64,000 bases of DNA from Pseudomonas tritici (GCF_014268275.3 NZ_CP077084.1:558001-622000); one strand, 5' to 3'. Positions 1 through 9,688 are shown, counted from the first letter of the stretch. The notes: generated by a model not told the origin, from the sequence alone. Numbers and translations are program-made.

Positions 1-62
1 AAACCGGCAGACAGCAGAACGGAAAGCCCAAGGGTGATGGGCGTCAGGCGAAGGGCAGGCAT
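1..62 (-). CDS. Start of a leftward gene with signal-peptide-like N-terminus (partial)
   Basis: Reading leftward from an ATG at 62, the first 20 codons encode a short, hydrophobic, leader-like peptide beginning MPALRLTPITLGLSVLLSAG, which resembles a signal peptide. The rest lies outside the window. A Fur-box-like sequence sits about 45 bases upstream, so a TonB-dependent siderophore receptor or another iron-uptake protein is a reasonable guess, but nothing beyond the leader is visible. The start is not certain. Confidence 0.4.
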   Translation of the reverse strand, partial: MPALRLTPITLGLSVLLSAG

Positions 63-107
63 GAAGGCATGTATCCGAATTGTTTGGGAGGAAAACTGCA
101 CGTTAAT

Positions 108-126
108 GGTAATGCTTTGCATTTGC
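108..126 (-). promoter_or_regulatory. Fur-box-like sequence
   Basis: The 19 bases match the Fur consensus GATAATGATAATCATTATC at about 12 of 19 positions (core GGTAATGCTTTGCATTTGC). It lies upstream of the leftward gene that begins at 62. Functional assignment is inference. Confidence 0.3.
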
Positions 127-274
127 GCGCGTTATCTATTACCAAACGTATCGACTTCTAAATATGTTACGAGATGTGTTTCAAGGGCATTTGAAGGTGT
201 TTTTTTGTCGTTTTCAGAACAGCAATAGGCCTTTGCTTAGAATTATTTCGCCTAAATACAGACGATTCACGAAA

Positions 275-304
275 TTGACACATAGTTCAACGCGCGACTA
301 GGAT
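275..304 (+). promoter_or_regulatory. Candidate sigma-70 promoter upstream of the porin gene
   Basis: TTGACA at 275-280 is followed after 18 bases by TAGGAT at 299-304. Transcription would begin near 311, giving either a leader of about 160 bases before the porin or a short RNA ending at the hairpin at 351-392. Confidence 0.4.
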
Positions 305-350
305 TGCGCCCAACGCCTGTGGCTCACCGCCATGACTCATCCAATAAAAA

Positions 351-392
351 AAGGCTCGCGGCCTGTTAAGGCGTCCGCGGGCCTTCTTTTTT
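351..392 (+). terminator. Terminator-like hairpin in the porin leader
   Basis: An 11-bp stem (AAGGCTCGCGG with CCGCGGGCCTT, one G-U pair) encloses 13 bases and is followed by TTCTTTTTT. It lies between the candidate promoter at 275-304 and the porin start at 474, so it may end a small RNA or act as an attenuator. The upstream A-run means it could also stop leftward transcripts. Confidence 0.55.
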
Positions 393-473
393 CAGGACGC
401 AGTCGATACCAGAAAGCGACATGGGGCCTGGTGTCATAGCGCGTACTCAACCAGAAATAAGGAATACAAAAAA

Positions 474-1790
474 ATGTTGAAGCAACGGATGAGTCTGATC
501 GCTCTGGGGATTTTGAGCGCATCGACAGCAATGGCCAACGACCAGGACCAATCCAAGGGTTTTGTTGAAGACAGCCACCTGAATATCGCCGCACGTAATG
601 CCTACATCAGCCGTGACTACAAAAACGGCAAGCAAGACAAAGCCGAATGGGGCCAAGGCTTCATCGGTAAGTTCGAGTCCGGTTTCACCCAAGGCACCGT
701 GGGTGTGGGTGTGGACGTGATCGGCCAATACGCTATCCGTCTGGACGGTGGTCAAGGTCGCGCTGGCGCGGGCGGCATCGACTTCTTCAAACAGGGCAAC
801 GGCACTACCAACCCTGATGGCTCGAACAACCCTGGCTCGGCACCCCACGACCTGGCCAAGGGCGGCGCTGCCGTGAAGTTCCGCGTTTCCAACACGGTGC
901 TCAAGTACGGTGATCAGTTCCCGGCTGTGCCTGTGCTTCAGTACGACAACTCCCGTCTGTTGTCGGAAACCTACACCGGTACTTCGATCGTCTCCAAAGA
1001 GATCGCCGGTCTGCAACTGGACGCGGGTCACTTCACCAAAGAAGCGCGCAAGAGCATGGAAGGCACCGACAGCGGTCGCCTGAAAAGCATCGACTATATC
1101 GGTGGTAGCTACAAATTCACCGAAAGCCTGTCGGCCGCGCTGTATGCCTCCGACATGCAGGACGTGCTGAAGAAGCAATACGTCAACGTCAACTACGTGC
1201 TGGCCCTGCCAGAGAAGCAGTCGCTGACATTTGACTTCAACGGCTACAAAACCAAGCTGGACCGCAGCTTCGCCCTGGAAAACCAGAAAGATGCTGACGC
1301 CCGCGACAACAAAATCTGGAGCCTGGGCGCCACGTGGGCTGTTGGCCCGCACAGCTTCACCGTCGCTCACCAGCGCAGCACCGGCGACACCGGCTACCTG
1401 TATGGCGGCTACCGCAACGCTGGCGGCATCGGCGACGGTGGCAACACCATCCTGCTGGCCAACTCCTACTGGTCTGACTTCAATGGCAAGGATGAGCGTT
1501 CGTGGCAACTTGGCTACGGCATCGACTTCGCCACCTTCGGCGTACCGGGCCTGACCTACAACGTGGCCTACGTGCGCGGTACCAATATCGACGACGGCAC
1601 CAACCGTGGCGATGGCACTGAGCGCGAAATCTGGAACCAGTTCAAGTACGTGGTCCAGAGCGGTCCAGCCAAAGACCTGAGCCTGCGTGCTCGCGCCTCG
1701 TGGCTGCGCGTTTCCAACAACGTTGACCAGTACAACGTAGGCGGTAACGAAATCCGTCTGTTCGCCGACTACCCGATCAACGTTTTCTAA
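474..1790 (+). CDS. OprD-family outer-membrane porin
   Basis: Encodes 438 residues: a signal peptide (cleavage expected after AMA, about residue 21) and then the OprD pattern beginning 'GFVEDSHLNIAARNAYISRDY'-like, ending in a C-terminal phenylalanine as outer-membrane barrels do. The family forms 18-stranded monomeric channels for small carboxylates, amino acids or dipeptides; the substrate cannot be read from sequence. The start has an AAGGA ribosome site about 10 bases upstream. It stands alone, with a terminator at 1823-1852. Confidence 0.9.
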   Translation: MLKQRMSLIALGILSASTAMANDQDQSKGFVEDSHLNIAARNAYISRDYKNGKQDKAEWGQGFIGKFESGFTQGTVGVGVDVIGQYAIRLDGGQGRAGAGGIDFFKQGNGTTNPDGSNNPGSAPHDLAKGGAAVKFRVSNTVLKYGDQFPAVPVLQYDNSRLLSETYTGTSIVSKEIAGLQLDAGHFTKEARKSMEGTDSGRLKSIDYIGGSYKFTESLSAALYASDMQDVLKKQYVNVNYVLALPEKQSLTFDFNGYKTKLDRSFALENQKDADARDNKIWSLGATWAVGPHSFTVAHQRSTGDTGYLYGGYRNAGGIGDGGNTILLANSYWSDFNGKDERSWQLGYGIDFATFGVPGLTYNVAYVRGTNIDDGTNRGDGTEREIWNQFKYVVQSGPAKDLSLRARASWLRVSNNVDQYNVGGNEIRLFADYPINVF

Positions 1791-1822
1791 TTGATCCGGC
1801 GTCGCGCCTGATGCCAGGCGAT

Positions 1823-1852
1823 AAAAAGCCCCGACCTGTTCGGGGTTTTTTT
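1823..1852 (+). terminator. Rho-independent terminator after the porin gene
   Basis: The stem AGCCCCGA/TCGGGGTT with loop CCTGT is followed by a T-run and preceded by an A-run. It separates the porin from the pel operon. Confidence 0.85.
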
Positions 1853-2054
1853 ATGTGCGCCCGGCAGTCCTTTTGCGCCTCAGGCACAAGCTTTATGCCC
1901 ACAAACGTTGCGCAGATCCCTTTTCAGGAGCGCTGTACACCATTTTTTAAAAGCACTGACAAGGCGGGACGTCTGAAAAAACGGATAGCAGGTAAGTGGC
2001 AAAAATTTCGCCTAACCCAATCGACGTTAACCGCGTTTAAACACCCGAATATGA

Positions 2055-2068
2055 GTCAATTAAATGAC
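2055..2068 (+). promoter_or_regulatory. FleQ-box-like operator 1 of the pel operon
   Basis: GTCAATTAAATGAC matches the published FleQ box (GTCaNTAAAtTGAC) at 12 of 14 positions. In P. aeruginosa two FleQ boxes at pel mediate c-di-GMP-dependent repression and activation. Its position, about 60 bases upstream of a candidate promoter, fits. Confidence 0.6.
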
Positions 2069-2114
2069 GGTGATTTAAAGTCGCCTACCGTCTGGCGGCA
2101 TAAAAGACGATATG

Positions 2115-2143
2115 TTGACAGTTTCTCCCGGATCTAACATGAT
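2115..2143 (+). promoter_or_regulatory. Candidate pel operon promoter
   Basis: TTGACA at 2115-2120, 17-base spacer, CATGAT at 2138-2143. It lies between the two FleQ-like boxes, leaving a leader of about 145 bases before pelX. Confidence 0.5.
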
Positions 2144-2166
2144 CGGCGGCGTTTTGATGGCTTCAA

Positions 2167-2180
2167 GCCATTAAACTGAC
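2167..2180 (+). promoter_or_regulatory. FleQ-box-like operator 2 of the pel operon
   Basis: GCCATTAAACTGAC matches the FleQ box at 12 of 14 positions. It lies just downstream of the expected transcription start, where binding could block the promoter. Apart from these sites and the promoter, 1853-2294 holds nothing I recognise. Confidence 0.5.
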
Positions 2181-2294
2181 ATCATTGCACCAAGCGGGCT
2201 GAGGGATTTGTCAGTCTGTGCTGGGCCTTAATCGTGCCACCGTTAGCGGACTGCCTATATGAAATCTCCGCTTGAGTCGTCAGGAAGAACCTCC

Positions 2295-3227
2295 ATGGAT
2301 GTTAAGCGAGTTTTGATTACCGGTGGTGCAGGCTTTATTGGCTCGCATTTGGTAGAGGCCTTGCTGGGCAAGGGTTACAGCATTCGTGTGCTGGATAACC
2401 TGTCGACCGGCAAGACGAGCAATTTGCCTATCGGGAATCCGCATTTGGATGTCGTCGTGGGTGACGTTGCAGACACGGCGGTGGTCGAGCAAGCCATGCA
2501 GGGATGCCATGCTGTGGTTCACCTGGCAGCAGTGGCATCGGTGCAGGCGTCGGTGGACGATCCTGTCGCTACCCACCAGAGCAATTTCGTCGGCACGCTC
2601 AATGTGTGCCAAGCCATGCTGAAGGCGGGTGTGAAGCGTGTGGTATTCGCTTCCAGCGCTGCAGTCTATGGCAACAACGGCGAAGGCACGGCCATTGAAG
2701 AAGACACCCCCAAGTCTCCCCTGACGCCTTACGCGTGCGACAAGCTGGCCAGTGAGTATTACCTGGACTTCTATCGTCGTGAACATGGCCTGGAGCCGGT
2801 GATCTTTCGCTTCTTCAATATCTTTGGCCCACGCCAGGACCCGTCCTCTCCGTACTCGGGTGTGATCAGTATCTTCAGCCAGCGGGCAATCGCCAAGCAG
2901 CCGATTACCGTATTCGGTGACGGTGGGCAAACGCGCGATTTTGTCTACGTGCAAGATCTGGTGAGCATTCTCGTGCAGGCCGTGGAGGCCCGCGAGGCAG
3001 CCTCTGGTGCGGTCAATGTCGGGTTCAGCCGCGCGACCAGTTTGAACGACCTGATCAGCGAGCTGGGTGGTGCGACCGGTACGGCGCTGACGGTGACGCA
3101 TCAGGCGCAACGCCAAGGCGATATTCGTCATTCCCGCGCGGATAACACGCGCTTGCTGCAACGCTACGTGCTCTCGGAACCGACGTCCGTGGGCCAGGGG
3201 TTGGCACAGCTGCTTCGCAGTTTGTAA
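2295..3227 (+). CDS. pelX: PelX, UDP-GlcNAc/UDP-GalNAc C4-epimerase
   Basis: A 310-residue extended short-chain dehydrogenase with the NAD-binding GGAGFIGSHL near the N-terminus, the SSAAVYG strand and the catalytic Y-x3-K (YACDK). The ATG at 2295 is chosen over one 36 bases earlier because AGGAAG precedes it at about 10 bases. It sits directly upstream of pelA, as pelX does in P. protegens and relatives, where it makes the UDP-GalNAc precursor of Pel. Other UDP-hexose epimerases look alike, so the specific substrate rests on context. Confidence 0.85.
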   Translation: MDVKRVLITGGAGFIGSHLVEALLGKGYSIRVLDNLSTGKTSNLPIGNPHLDVVVGDVADTAVVEQAMQGCHAVVHLAAVASVQASVDDPVATHQSNFVGTLNVCQAMLKAGVKRVVFASSAAVYGNNGEGTAIEEDTPKSPLTPYACDKLASEYYLDFYRREHGLEPVIFRFFNIFGPRQDPSSPYSGVISIFSQRAIAKQPITVFGDGGQTRDFVYVQDLVSILVQAVEAREAASGAVNVGFSRATSLNDLISELGGATGTALTVTHQAQRQGDIRHSRADNTRLLQRYVLSEPTSVGQGLAQLLRSL

Positions 3228-3288
3228 CCCTCCGGTCACCTGTTTGACCTTAGCGCCGTCCCAGTTTCAATCATTTCAAGAGTGCATT

Positions 3289-6102
3289 ATGGAAATCGTT
3301 TTTCGCAGGACGCGTGTCCGCGCAATAGCCGAGCGGCTGCTGGCCGCGTTTGCGTTGTTCGTTGGCGGGGCCCCTGTGCAGGCCGCTACTGTGCCGCAGC
3401 CGGCCAGCGTGGCCTTTTGGTATGCCGATCAGCCGCCCCTGGCGGAGTTGGCGCAGTTCGACTGGGCTGTGGTCGAGCCCGGCCACATGACGCCCGCCGA
3501 CGTCAAAACCTTGCGCACGCTGGGCAGCGAACCCTTTGCTTATTTGTCCGTGGGCGAATTCGACGGTAATAAGGCAGAGCTCGACAAAGCCGGCTTGAGC
3601 AAAGCGGTTTCCCCGGTGCGTAACGATGCCTGGGACAGCCAGGTCATGGACCTCACTTCGCAAGCCTGGCGTGAGCATTTATTTGCTCGCGCCAAAGCCT
3701 TGCAAGCCCAAGGTTATGGCGGTGTATTTCTGGACACCCTCGACAGTTTCCAGTTGCTGCCTCAAGCCCAGCGTGAAGCTCAGCGCGTGGGCCTGGCCAA
3801 CCTGCTGCGTGAAATGCACAAGCGTCAGCCAACATTGAAGTTGTTCTTCAATCGCGGTTTCGAAGTATTGCCCGAGCTGGATGGCGTCGCCGCCGCCGTG
3901 GCAGTCGAGTCGATTCACGCGGGCTGGGACGCCTCCGCCAAGCGTTATCGCCCGGTCTCGGAGTCCGACCGCGAATGGCTTGAAACGCATTTGAAACCGC
4001 TGCGTGCCAAAGGCATCCCGCTGGTAGCGATCGATTACTTGCCGCCTGAGCGCCGTGAAGAAGCGCGCAAGCTCGCAAAGCGCCTGCGCGAAGAAGGCTA
4101 CATCCCGTATATCAGCACGCCTGACCTCAACACCCTGGGCATCAGCAGCATCGAGGTTCAGCCACGCCGTATCGCGCTGATCTTCGACCCGCGCGAAGGT
4201 GCGCTGGAAGATGCTGCCGGTCATAGCGACCTCGGCGGCTTGCTGGAGTACCTGGGCTATCGCGTCGATTATTTTCCGGCCGACAGCAAGCTTCCGCTGT
4301 ACAGCTTCAGTGGCCTGTACGCCGGCGTTGTCACATGGATGACCAGCGGCCCGCCCCAGGACCCGGCTGCGTTTAATCGCTTCATCAATGCGCGCCTGGA
4401 CGAACAGGTGCCTGTGGCGTTTTTCAGTGGTTTGCCGATTGAGGACAAGCTGTTGCTCAAGCGCCTTGGCCTCAAGCGTGATGCGCCGCCCGCCACGCAG
4501 GTGCTGACCGTTACTCACCAGGACAAAGCCCTGGTGGGCGCATTTGAAGCGCCGGTGGTGCCGCGCTCGCGTGACCTCGCCGCCGTTTCCGTGATGCCCA
4601 ATGGCCCGACAGCGGCGCTGTCGTTGAAGGGGCCCGGCGGTGACGTGTTCACGCCGGTGGTGGTCGGCAAATGGGGTGGCTTGGCACTTGCGCCCTATCT
4701 GCTTGAAACCAACAACGAGCGCAGCCGCTGGATCCTCGATCCCTTTGCGTTTCTCCAGGCCAGCCTGCACCTGCCAAGCCAGCCGCGCCCGGACAGCACT
4801 ACCGAAAATGGCCGGCGCATTGCGACCGTGCACATCGATGGCGATGGCTTCCCTTCCCGCGCCGAAGTGCGTGGCACGCCTTACGCGGGTCGCCACACGC
4901 TGGACGACTACATCAAGCCCAACCCGTTCCTGACGTCGGTGTCGATCATCGAAGCCGAGATTTCGCCGCGCGGCGCGTTCCCCTTCCTGGCCCGTGAGCT
5001 GGAGCCGATTGCACGCGAGATCTTTGCCAACCCTAAAGTTGAAGTGGCCACGCATACCTACAGCCACCCATTTTTCATGCAGCCGGATAAAGCCAAGAAA
5101 CGCGAGAACTTCAATCCGGAATACGGCATGAACATGAAGGTGCCTGGCTACGACAAAATTGATTTTCGCCGCGAAATCTTTGGCTCGCGCGACTACATCA
5201 ACCAGAACCTGACCACCCCGCAGAAGCCGGTGAAATTGGTGTTCTGGCCAGGTGATGCACTGCCATCGGCGAGCACCATCCAATTGGCGTATGACGCTGG
5301 CCTGAAAAACGTCAACGGTGCCGAAACCATCATGACCAAGGCCAATCCGTCGCTGACCGGCCTTAACCCGCTGCTGCGCCCGACCGCAGGCGGCTTGCAG
5401 TACTACGCGCCGATCATCAACGAGAACCTCTACACCAACTTGTGGAAGGGCCCGTATTACGGTTTCCGCGAGTTGATCGAGACCTTCCAGCTCACCGACA
5501 GCCCACGCCGTCTGCGTGGCCTGCACCTCTATTACCACTTCTATTCCAGCACCAAGCAGGCGTCGATCAAAGCCATGCACGAGATCTATGGCTACATGCG
5601 CGAGCAGCAGCCGATGTCGTTGTGGATGAGCGACTACCTCGACCGTCTGCACGGTTTGTATCAGGCGAGCCTGGCACGCACCGCGGATGGCGCCTGGCAG
5701 ATTCGCGGGATGGACGCACTGCGTACCGTGCGCCTGGACGCGCAAATGGGCTGGCCGGACCTGTTGCAATCGCAGGGTATCGCCGGCGTGCGCGATTTGC
5801 CGCAAGGGCGCTACGTGGCCCTGAGCAGCGACAAGGCGTTGCTGGTGCTGCGCCCGGATCGAGACCCGAGACCGGCGCTGGAAGAAGCTAATTTGCCTCT
5901 GCTGGACTGGCGTTACCTGGATGAGCGCCGCGTGAGCTTTGCGTTCGCCGGCCAATTCGACCTGACCTTCTCCGTACGTTCGGCTACTGCCTGCCGCGTG
6001 GAAGTGGATGGTCAACGATTTGCGGGCAAGGCTTCCGCCGGCCTGTGGACTTTTCAATTACCTATGAAGCAGGTGAGTAATGGTCAGCTCCTCTGCAACT
6101 AA
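3289..6102 (+). CDS. pelA: PelA, periplasmic Pel deacetylase and glycoside hydrolase
   Basis: 937 residues with an N-terminal signal sequence (about 1-36). The N-terminal half is the GH114/GH166-type hydrolase domain; E207 in VAVES corresponds to catalytic E218 of P. aeruginosa PelA. The C-terminal half is a polysaccharide deacetylase: D517 and D519 (HIDGDGF) and H589/H593 (THTYSHP) correspond to D528, D530, H600 and H604, all with the same offset of 11. Both activities therefore look intact. PelA partially deacetylates Pel during export and can release free polymer. The ATG at 3289 is chosen because it directly precedes the leader; an earlier ATG would add 15 residues before the signal. Confidence 0.96.
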   Translation: MEIVFRRTRVRAIAERLLAAFALFVGGAPVQAATVPQPASVAFWYADQPPLAELAQFDWAVVEPGHMTPADVKTLRTLGSEPFAYLSVGEFDGNKAELDKAGLSKAVSPVRNDAWDSQVMDLTSQAWREHLFARAKALQAQGYGGVFLDTLDSFQLLPQAQREAQRVGLANLLREMHKRQPTLKLFFNRGFEVLPELDGVAAAVAVESIHAGWDASAKRYRPVSESDREWLETHLKPLRAKGIPLVAIDYLPPERREEARKLAKRLREEGYIPYISTPDLNTLGISSIEVQPRRIALIFDPREGALEDAAGHSDLGGLLEYLGYRVDYFPADSKLPLYSFSGLYAGVVTWMTSGPPQDPAAFNRFINARLDEQVPVAFFSGLPIEDKLLLKRLGLKRDAPPATQVLTVTHQDKALVGAFEAPVVPRSRDLAAVSVMPNGPTAALSLKGPGGDVFTPVVVGKWGGLALAPYLLETNNERSRWILDPFAFLQASLHLPSQPRPDSTTENGRRIATVHIDGDGFPSRAEVRGTPYAGRHTLDDYIKPNPFLTSVSIIEAEISPRGAFPFLARELEPIAREIFANPKVEVATHTYSHPFFMQPDKAKKRENFNPEYGMNMKVPGYDKIDFRREIFGSRDYINQNLTTPQKPVKLVFWPGDALPSASTIQLAYDAGLKNVNGAETIMTKANPSLTGLNPLLRPTAGGLQYYAPIINENLYTNLWKGPYYGFRELIETFQLTDSPRRLRGLHLYYHFYSSTKQASIKAMHEIYGYMREQQPMSLWMSDYLDRLHGLYQASLARTADGAWQIRGMDALRTVRLDAQMGWPDLLQSQGIAGVRDLPQGRYVALSSDKALLVLRPDRDPRPALEEANLPLLDWRYLDERRVSFAFAGQFDLTFSVRSATACRVEVDGQRFAGKASAGLWTFQLPMKQVSNGQLLCN

Positions 6103-9100
6103 AAACAGCCGCCTGCTCAATCCTTGGGCATTGGCGGTGGTGGCGGTTGCCGTAGGTGGCCTGTTGTGGGCGACCTTCCAGCGTGAAGAAGTGTTCCAGC
6201 CTGACGGTCGCCAGCCGGATGCGGTCTCGGCCAACTATGCCGAGCTGCTGCTGACGGCGCACCCGGACGACGATCACCTGCGTCTGCAACTGGTCGATTT
6301 GTTGATTCGCCTCGGTGACTACACCAAAGCGCGCCAGCACCTGGAAGCGTGGCCCAAGCCACAGCCGGAAACCCAGGCTTATTACCGCCTGGAACTGGAT
6401 GCCCTGGTCGCCGACAGCAGCAACGACCTGATCGCGCAACGGGCCCTGGCCGAGCGCCTGGGTAGCTTCGACTACCGCAAGTTGCCGATGCCGCAGTTGC
6501 AAAACCTGGCCAAGCGCGCGTTGACGTTGCAGGCGCCTGAGTTCGCGGCCAACGTGTATGAAGAAATCGCCGCGCGCGATCCGGCGCAACGTGCCGACTC
6601 GCTCAAAGCCGCCGCGCAGTGGTACATGGCCGCCGGCCAACCGCAGCATGCCGCGGACATCTACTTGCAACTGCGTCGCGACGCCCAGCTACCGGCCGAG
6701 CGCCGTGATTATGCGCAGTTGGCGTTCAACAGCTTGCTGTCGGCGGGCCACGACGAACAGGCCGCGCAGGTGCTGTCCGACGAATTGCCCCAGCTCACCC
6801 AGTCCTCGGCCGATGTGGCGTGGTTGGAGCAGGGCGTCGATGTGGCCGTGGCGACCAAGCGCTTTGACCTGGCGCAGCGCGTGCTCAAGCAGTGGCGCGA
6901 GGTGCAGCCGGACAACCCGAAAATTGCCCTGAAAGAATTCCACGTGCGCCTGGCCATCAACGACCTGGCCGGTGCGTGGGAAACCGGCCAGCAATTGACG
7001 GTCGACTACCCTGATGACCCCGTATTGCTCGAGCAAATGGCGCTCCTGGGCGAATGGCGCGGCGATAACGCAGCGGCCGTGGGTTATTGGATTCGCTTGC
7101 TCAAACTCAAGGAAGACCCGAAAACCCGCGAGCACGCTTGGCGCCTGGCGAGCCAGCTGTTCGATTTCGACCGTTCGATCCCATTGCTCGCCGAAATCAT
7201 GCAGCAGCGCGCGCTCACCGATATCGAGCTGGACGCCTTGGTCTACGGCCACGAATCGCGCGGCACGCCCGCCGAGGCCGAAGCCTGGTTGCGCACCTAT
7301 CTGCGCAAATACCCAGGGCACCGCCTGGCGTGGACACGCTTGCTGCAAAACCTGGACAACACAGGGCAGTTCGCCGCGCGCAGCAAGGTCTACAACGACT
7401 ACGCCAAACGTTTCACGCTGACCCCGGCCGAGCGAGTGGACTGGGTTGGCACCGAGATGAAGCTGTTTGACGAGCAGGCTGCATGGGACGTCGTGAAGTT
7501 GGATGACCCTTCGATCGAGGATCCTGAGTATTGGCACGCCCGCGCTAGCCTGGCGTGGGACCTGGAGCGTGATGAAGACCTGCGCGTTTCGTTGGAACGC
7601 CTGCTGGCGATCAACGGCAAGCTGGTCAGCGGCGACGAGAGCCAGCTCATCACTCTTTATCGCACCCGAGACCCACAGCGCGCCCTGGCCCTGATGGTCG
7701 CCAGTTGGAAACGCGCCCAAGACCCGCAACGCTTGGTCGAGGCCTTGCAGCTCGCCCAGGAATTGCAGGAGTGGGACCAAGTGGTCGCGTTGCTCGAAGA
7801 CGCTAAACAGTACCCGGAGGCCTACGAGCAAGCCCAGGTCCTGGCCGTGCGGGGGGCATTGGCGATTGAGCAGGGCGACAGCGCCGAAGCCGAGCGTTTG
7901 TACCTGCTGGGCCTGTCACGTTATCCCAACGACAACCTGTTCCGCGAACGCATGATCTGGATGTATGTCGACCAGGGCAACACCGAGAAACTCAAGCCAT
8001 TGCTGGCCAAATGGCGTGCCTATGCGCGTGAAGACCGTCTGCTCTGGCTGCCATTTGCCAGCGCCAGTCAGTTGTTGAATCGTGATACCGACGCCTTGGC
8101 CTGGTACCGCATGTACCTCAAGCTCACCCCGAACGACTGGCTGGTGCAGGCGGCATACGCCGACGCACTGGACACCGCCGGCTATCAGGATGCGGCGCAG
8201 CGGCTGCGTTTGAAACTGCTGCGCAACCCCGAGGCTGAAGGGCTGCAACCTTCGTCCCAGCGCTACGCAATCTGGTTGCGACTGATGTCCAGCAGCTACT
8301 CGCCACGCAAGGCGCAGCAGGAACTGTTGAAGTGGAAAGACGGTTCGCCGTCGATGAAGCAGATGTGGTTCGAGCGCTTGCTGGCACGGCTGGATGCGAC
8401 CAATCAGGAGTCGCAGAAAGACCAATGGCTGGAATGGGCACGTAGCCAAGGCCTCAAGGTCGACCGTTACGAGCAGATTCAGGAAGCGCTGCGCAGTCGC
8501 AACAAGGCCCAGGTTGAAACCCTGTTGGCCAGCAGCGACCTGAACCCGGCGCAACGTGCGCAGGCACTCAGCCGCCTGGGTCGCACCAACGAAGCGCTGG
8601 ACGTCAGCTTGACCGCACTGGGTGACGACCAGCCGGAGTCGGTGCGCGAGCAACTGCGCCGTCAAGCCGTGGAGATCCACGAAAGCACCCCGCAAGGCGC
8701 GCTACTGTCCTACCAGAAGCAAGACTTCGGTGGCCTCTCGTTTGATGCGCCGCGCCTGGAAATCGCCCACAACCTGGGTGACAACTGGTACGCCGACCTC
8801 GAGATGGAGCATGGCAACTACAAGGGCGACGACATCATCTCATCGAGGATCGGTGACGAAAGCAACGCAGCCCTGACCTTGATTCGTTCGGTGGAAAACG
8901 GCAGCTGGAAGGTGTTCGCCGACACCAGCCAGCGCAAGGACGACGACCGCAATGGCCTGGGCCTGTCGCGCATGTGGCAGCTGGGTTCCAGCCACCAACT
9001 CGAGACCGGCCTGGACTGGCATCGCAAGAGTGACGACAGCGGCTTGATGCGCGCCTTCGGCCAGCAGGACCGAGCCTGGGTCGGTGGGCGTCATGGCCTG

Positions 9101-9688
9101 ACCGCCCGGGACCAGTTGAGCTGGGAAGTGGCGCAGCGTTCGTTCTCTACCCGTGCCGGCGACTCGCTGGGTACCGGGCATGCGCTGAAGGTTGAGCTTA
9201 ACCACACGCTGGAATTTGCCGGGCCTAACTGGACGGTGCGCGGCGGTGCGGATTATCAGAAGAACAGCGTGAAGGACCGGGAGCTTGACTACCTGTCGAG
9301 CCGCAACGGCGGCGCCGTCAAGGTGACGCCTCAGTCGATAGATACCGACACGGGTCTGCCTGATCCTCTCGATGTAGACCCGGTCACCGCCGACAACCTG
9401 CTGCAAAGCCGCTACGGCCAACTCTACGTCGGTACCACCTGGCGTCGCGGCATCCCTGGCGCGCTGGTGCGCACCAAGCCGCAATACACCTGGTTGGTGG
9501 ACGTGACGGCAGGCTGGCAGTGGACAGACCAAACCTTTAACTACGGCATGAACACCGGCATCGGCTTTGAAGTGCTGGGTGACGACGAACTGGCCCTGAC
9601 CGTCGGTTACCAATCTGCGCCACAAGGCGGGGATGGTAAATCCGGCGGAACACTGGGCATGAGCTACGGCGTGCGTTTCGGGCGCTGA
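6080..9688 (+). CDS. pelB: PelB, outer-membrane Pel export porin with TPR scaffold
   Basis: 1202 residues. One membrane anchor near residues 13-31 is followed by a long alpha-helical TPR region (to about 880) that binds PelA in the periplasm, and then a C-terminal beta-barrel that forms the exit channel. The gene overlaps the end of pelA by 23 bases, with AGGTGAG as ribosome site inside pelA, which suggests translational coupling. Confidence 0.95.
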   Translation: MVSSSATKNSRLLNPWALAVVAVAVGGLLWATFQREEVFQPDGRQPDAVSANYAELLLTAHPDDDHLRLQLVDLLIRLGDYTKARQHLEAWPKPQPETQAYYRLELDALVADSSNDLIAQRALAERLGSFDYRKLPMPQLQNLAKRALTLQAPEFAANVYEEIAARDPAQRADSLKAAAQWYMAAGQPQHAADIYLQLRRDAQLPAERRDYAQLAFNSLLSAGHDEQAAQVLSDELPQLTQSSADVAWLEQGVDVAVATKRFDLAQRVLKQWREVQPDNPKIALKEFHVRLAINDLAGAWETGQQLTVDYPDDPVLLEQMALLGEWRGDNAAAVGYWIRLLKLKEDPKTREHAWRLASQLFDFDRSIPLLAEIMQQRALTDIELDALVYGHESRGTPAEAEAWLRTYLRKYPGHRLAWTRLLQNLDNTGQFAARSKVYNDYAKRFTLTPAERVDWVGTEMKLFDEQAAWDVVKLDDPSIEDPEYWHARASLAWDLERDEDLRVSLERLLAINGKLVSGDESQLITLYRTRDPQRALALMVASWKRAQDPQRLVEALQLAQELQEWDQVVALLEDAKQYPEAYEQAQVLAVRGALAIEQGDSAEAERLYLLGLSRYPNDNLFRERMIWMYVDQGNTEKLKPLLAKWRAYAREDRLLWLPFASASQLLNRDTDALAWYRMYLKLTPNDWLVQAAYADALDTAGYQDAAQRLRLKLLRNPEAEGLQPSSQRYAIWLRLMSSSYSPRKAQQELLKWKDGSPSMKQMWFERLLARLDATNQESQKDQWLEWARSQGLKVDRYEQIQEALRSRNKAQVETLLASSDLNPAQRAQALSRLGRTNEALDVSLTALGDDQPESVREQLRRQAVEIHESTPQGALLSYQKQDFGGLSFDAPRLEIAHNLGDNWYADLEMEHGNYKGDDIISSRIGDESNAALTLIRSVENGSWKVFADTSQRKDDDRNGLGLSRMWQLGSSHQLETGLDWHRKSDDSGLMRAFGQQDRAWVGGRHGLTARDQLSWEVAQRSFSTRAGDSLGTGHALKVELNHTLEFAGPNWTVRGGADYQKNSVKDRELDYLSSRNGGAVKVTPQSIDTDTGLPDPLDVDPVTADNLLQSRYGQLYVGTTWRRGIPGALVRTKPQYTWLVDVTAGWQWTDQTFNYGMNTGIGFEVLGDDELALTVGYQSAPQGGDGKSGGTLGMSYGVRFGR

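Noticed and set aside
266..279. FleQ-box-like TTCACGAAATTGAC before the porin gene
   Set aside because: Only about 11 of 14 positions and the left half is poor; likely chance overlap with the -35 element.
447..1508. Long open frame antisense to the porin gene; similar long antisense frames lie opposite pelA (3679-6057) and glgP (58660-61020)
   Set aside because: They mirror the codon bias of GC-rich genes on the other strand, have no ribosome sites and encode low-complexity Arg/His/Ala/Val-rich sequence.
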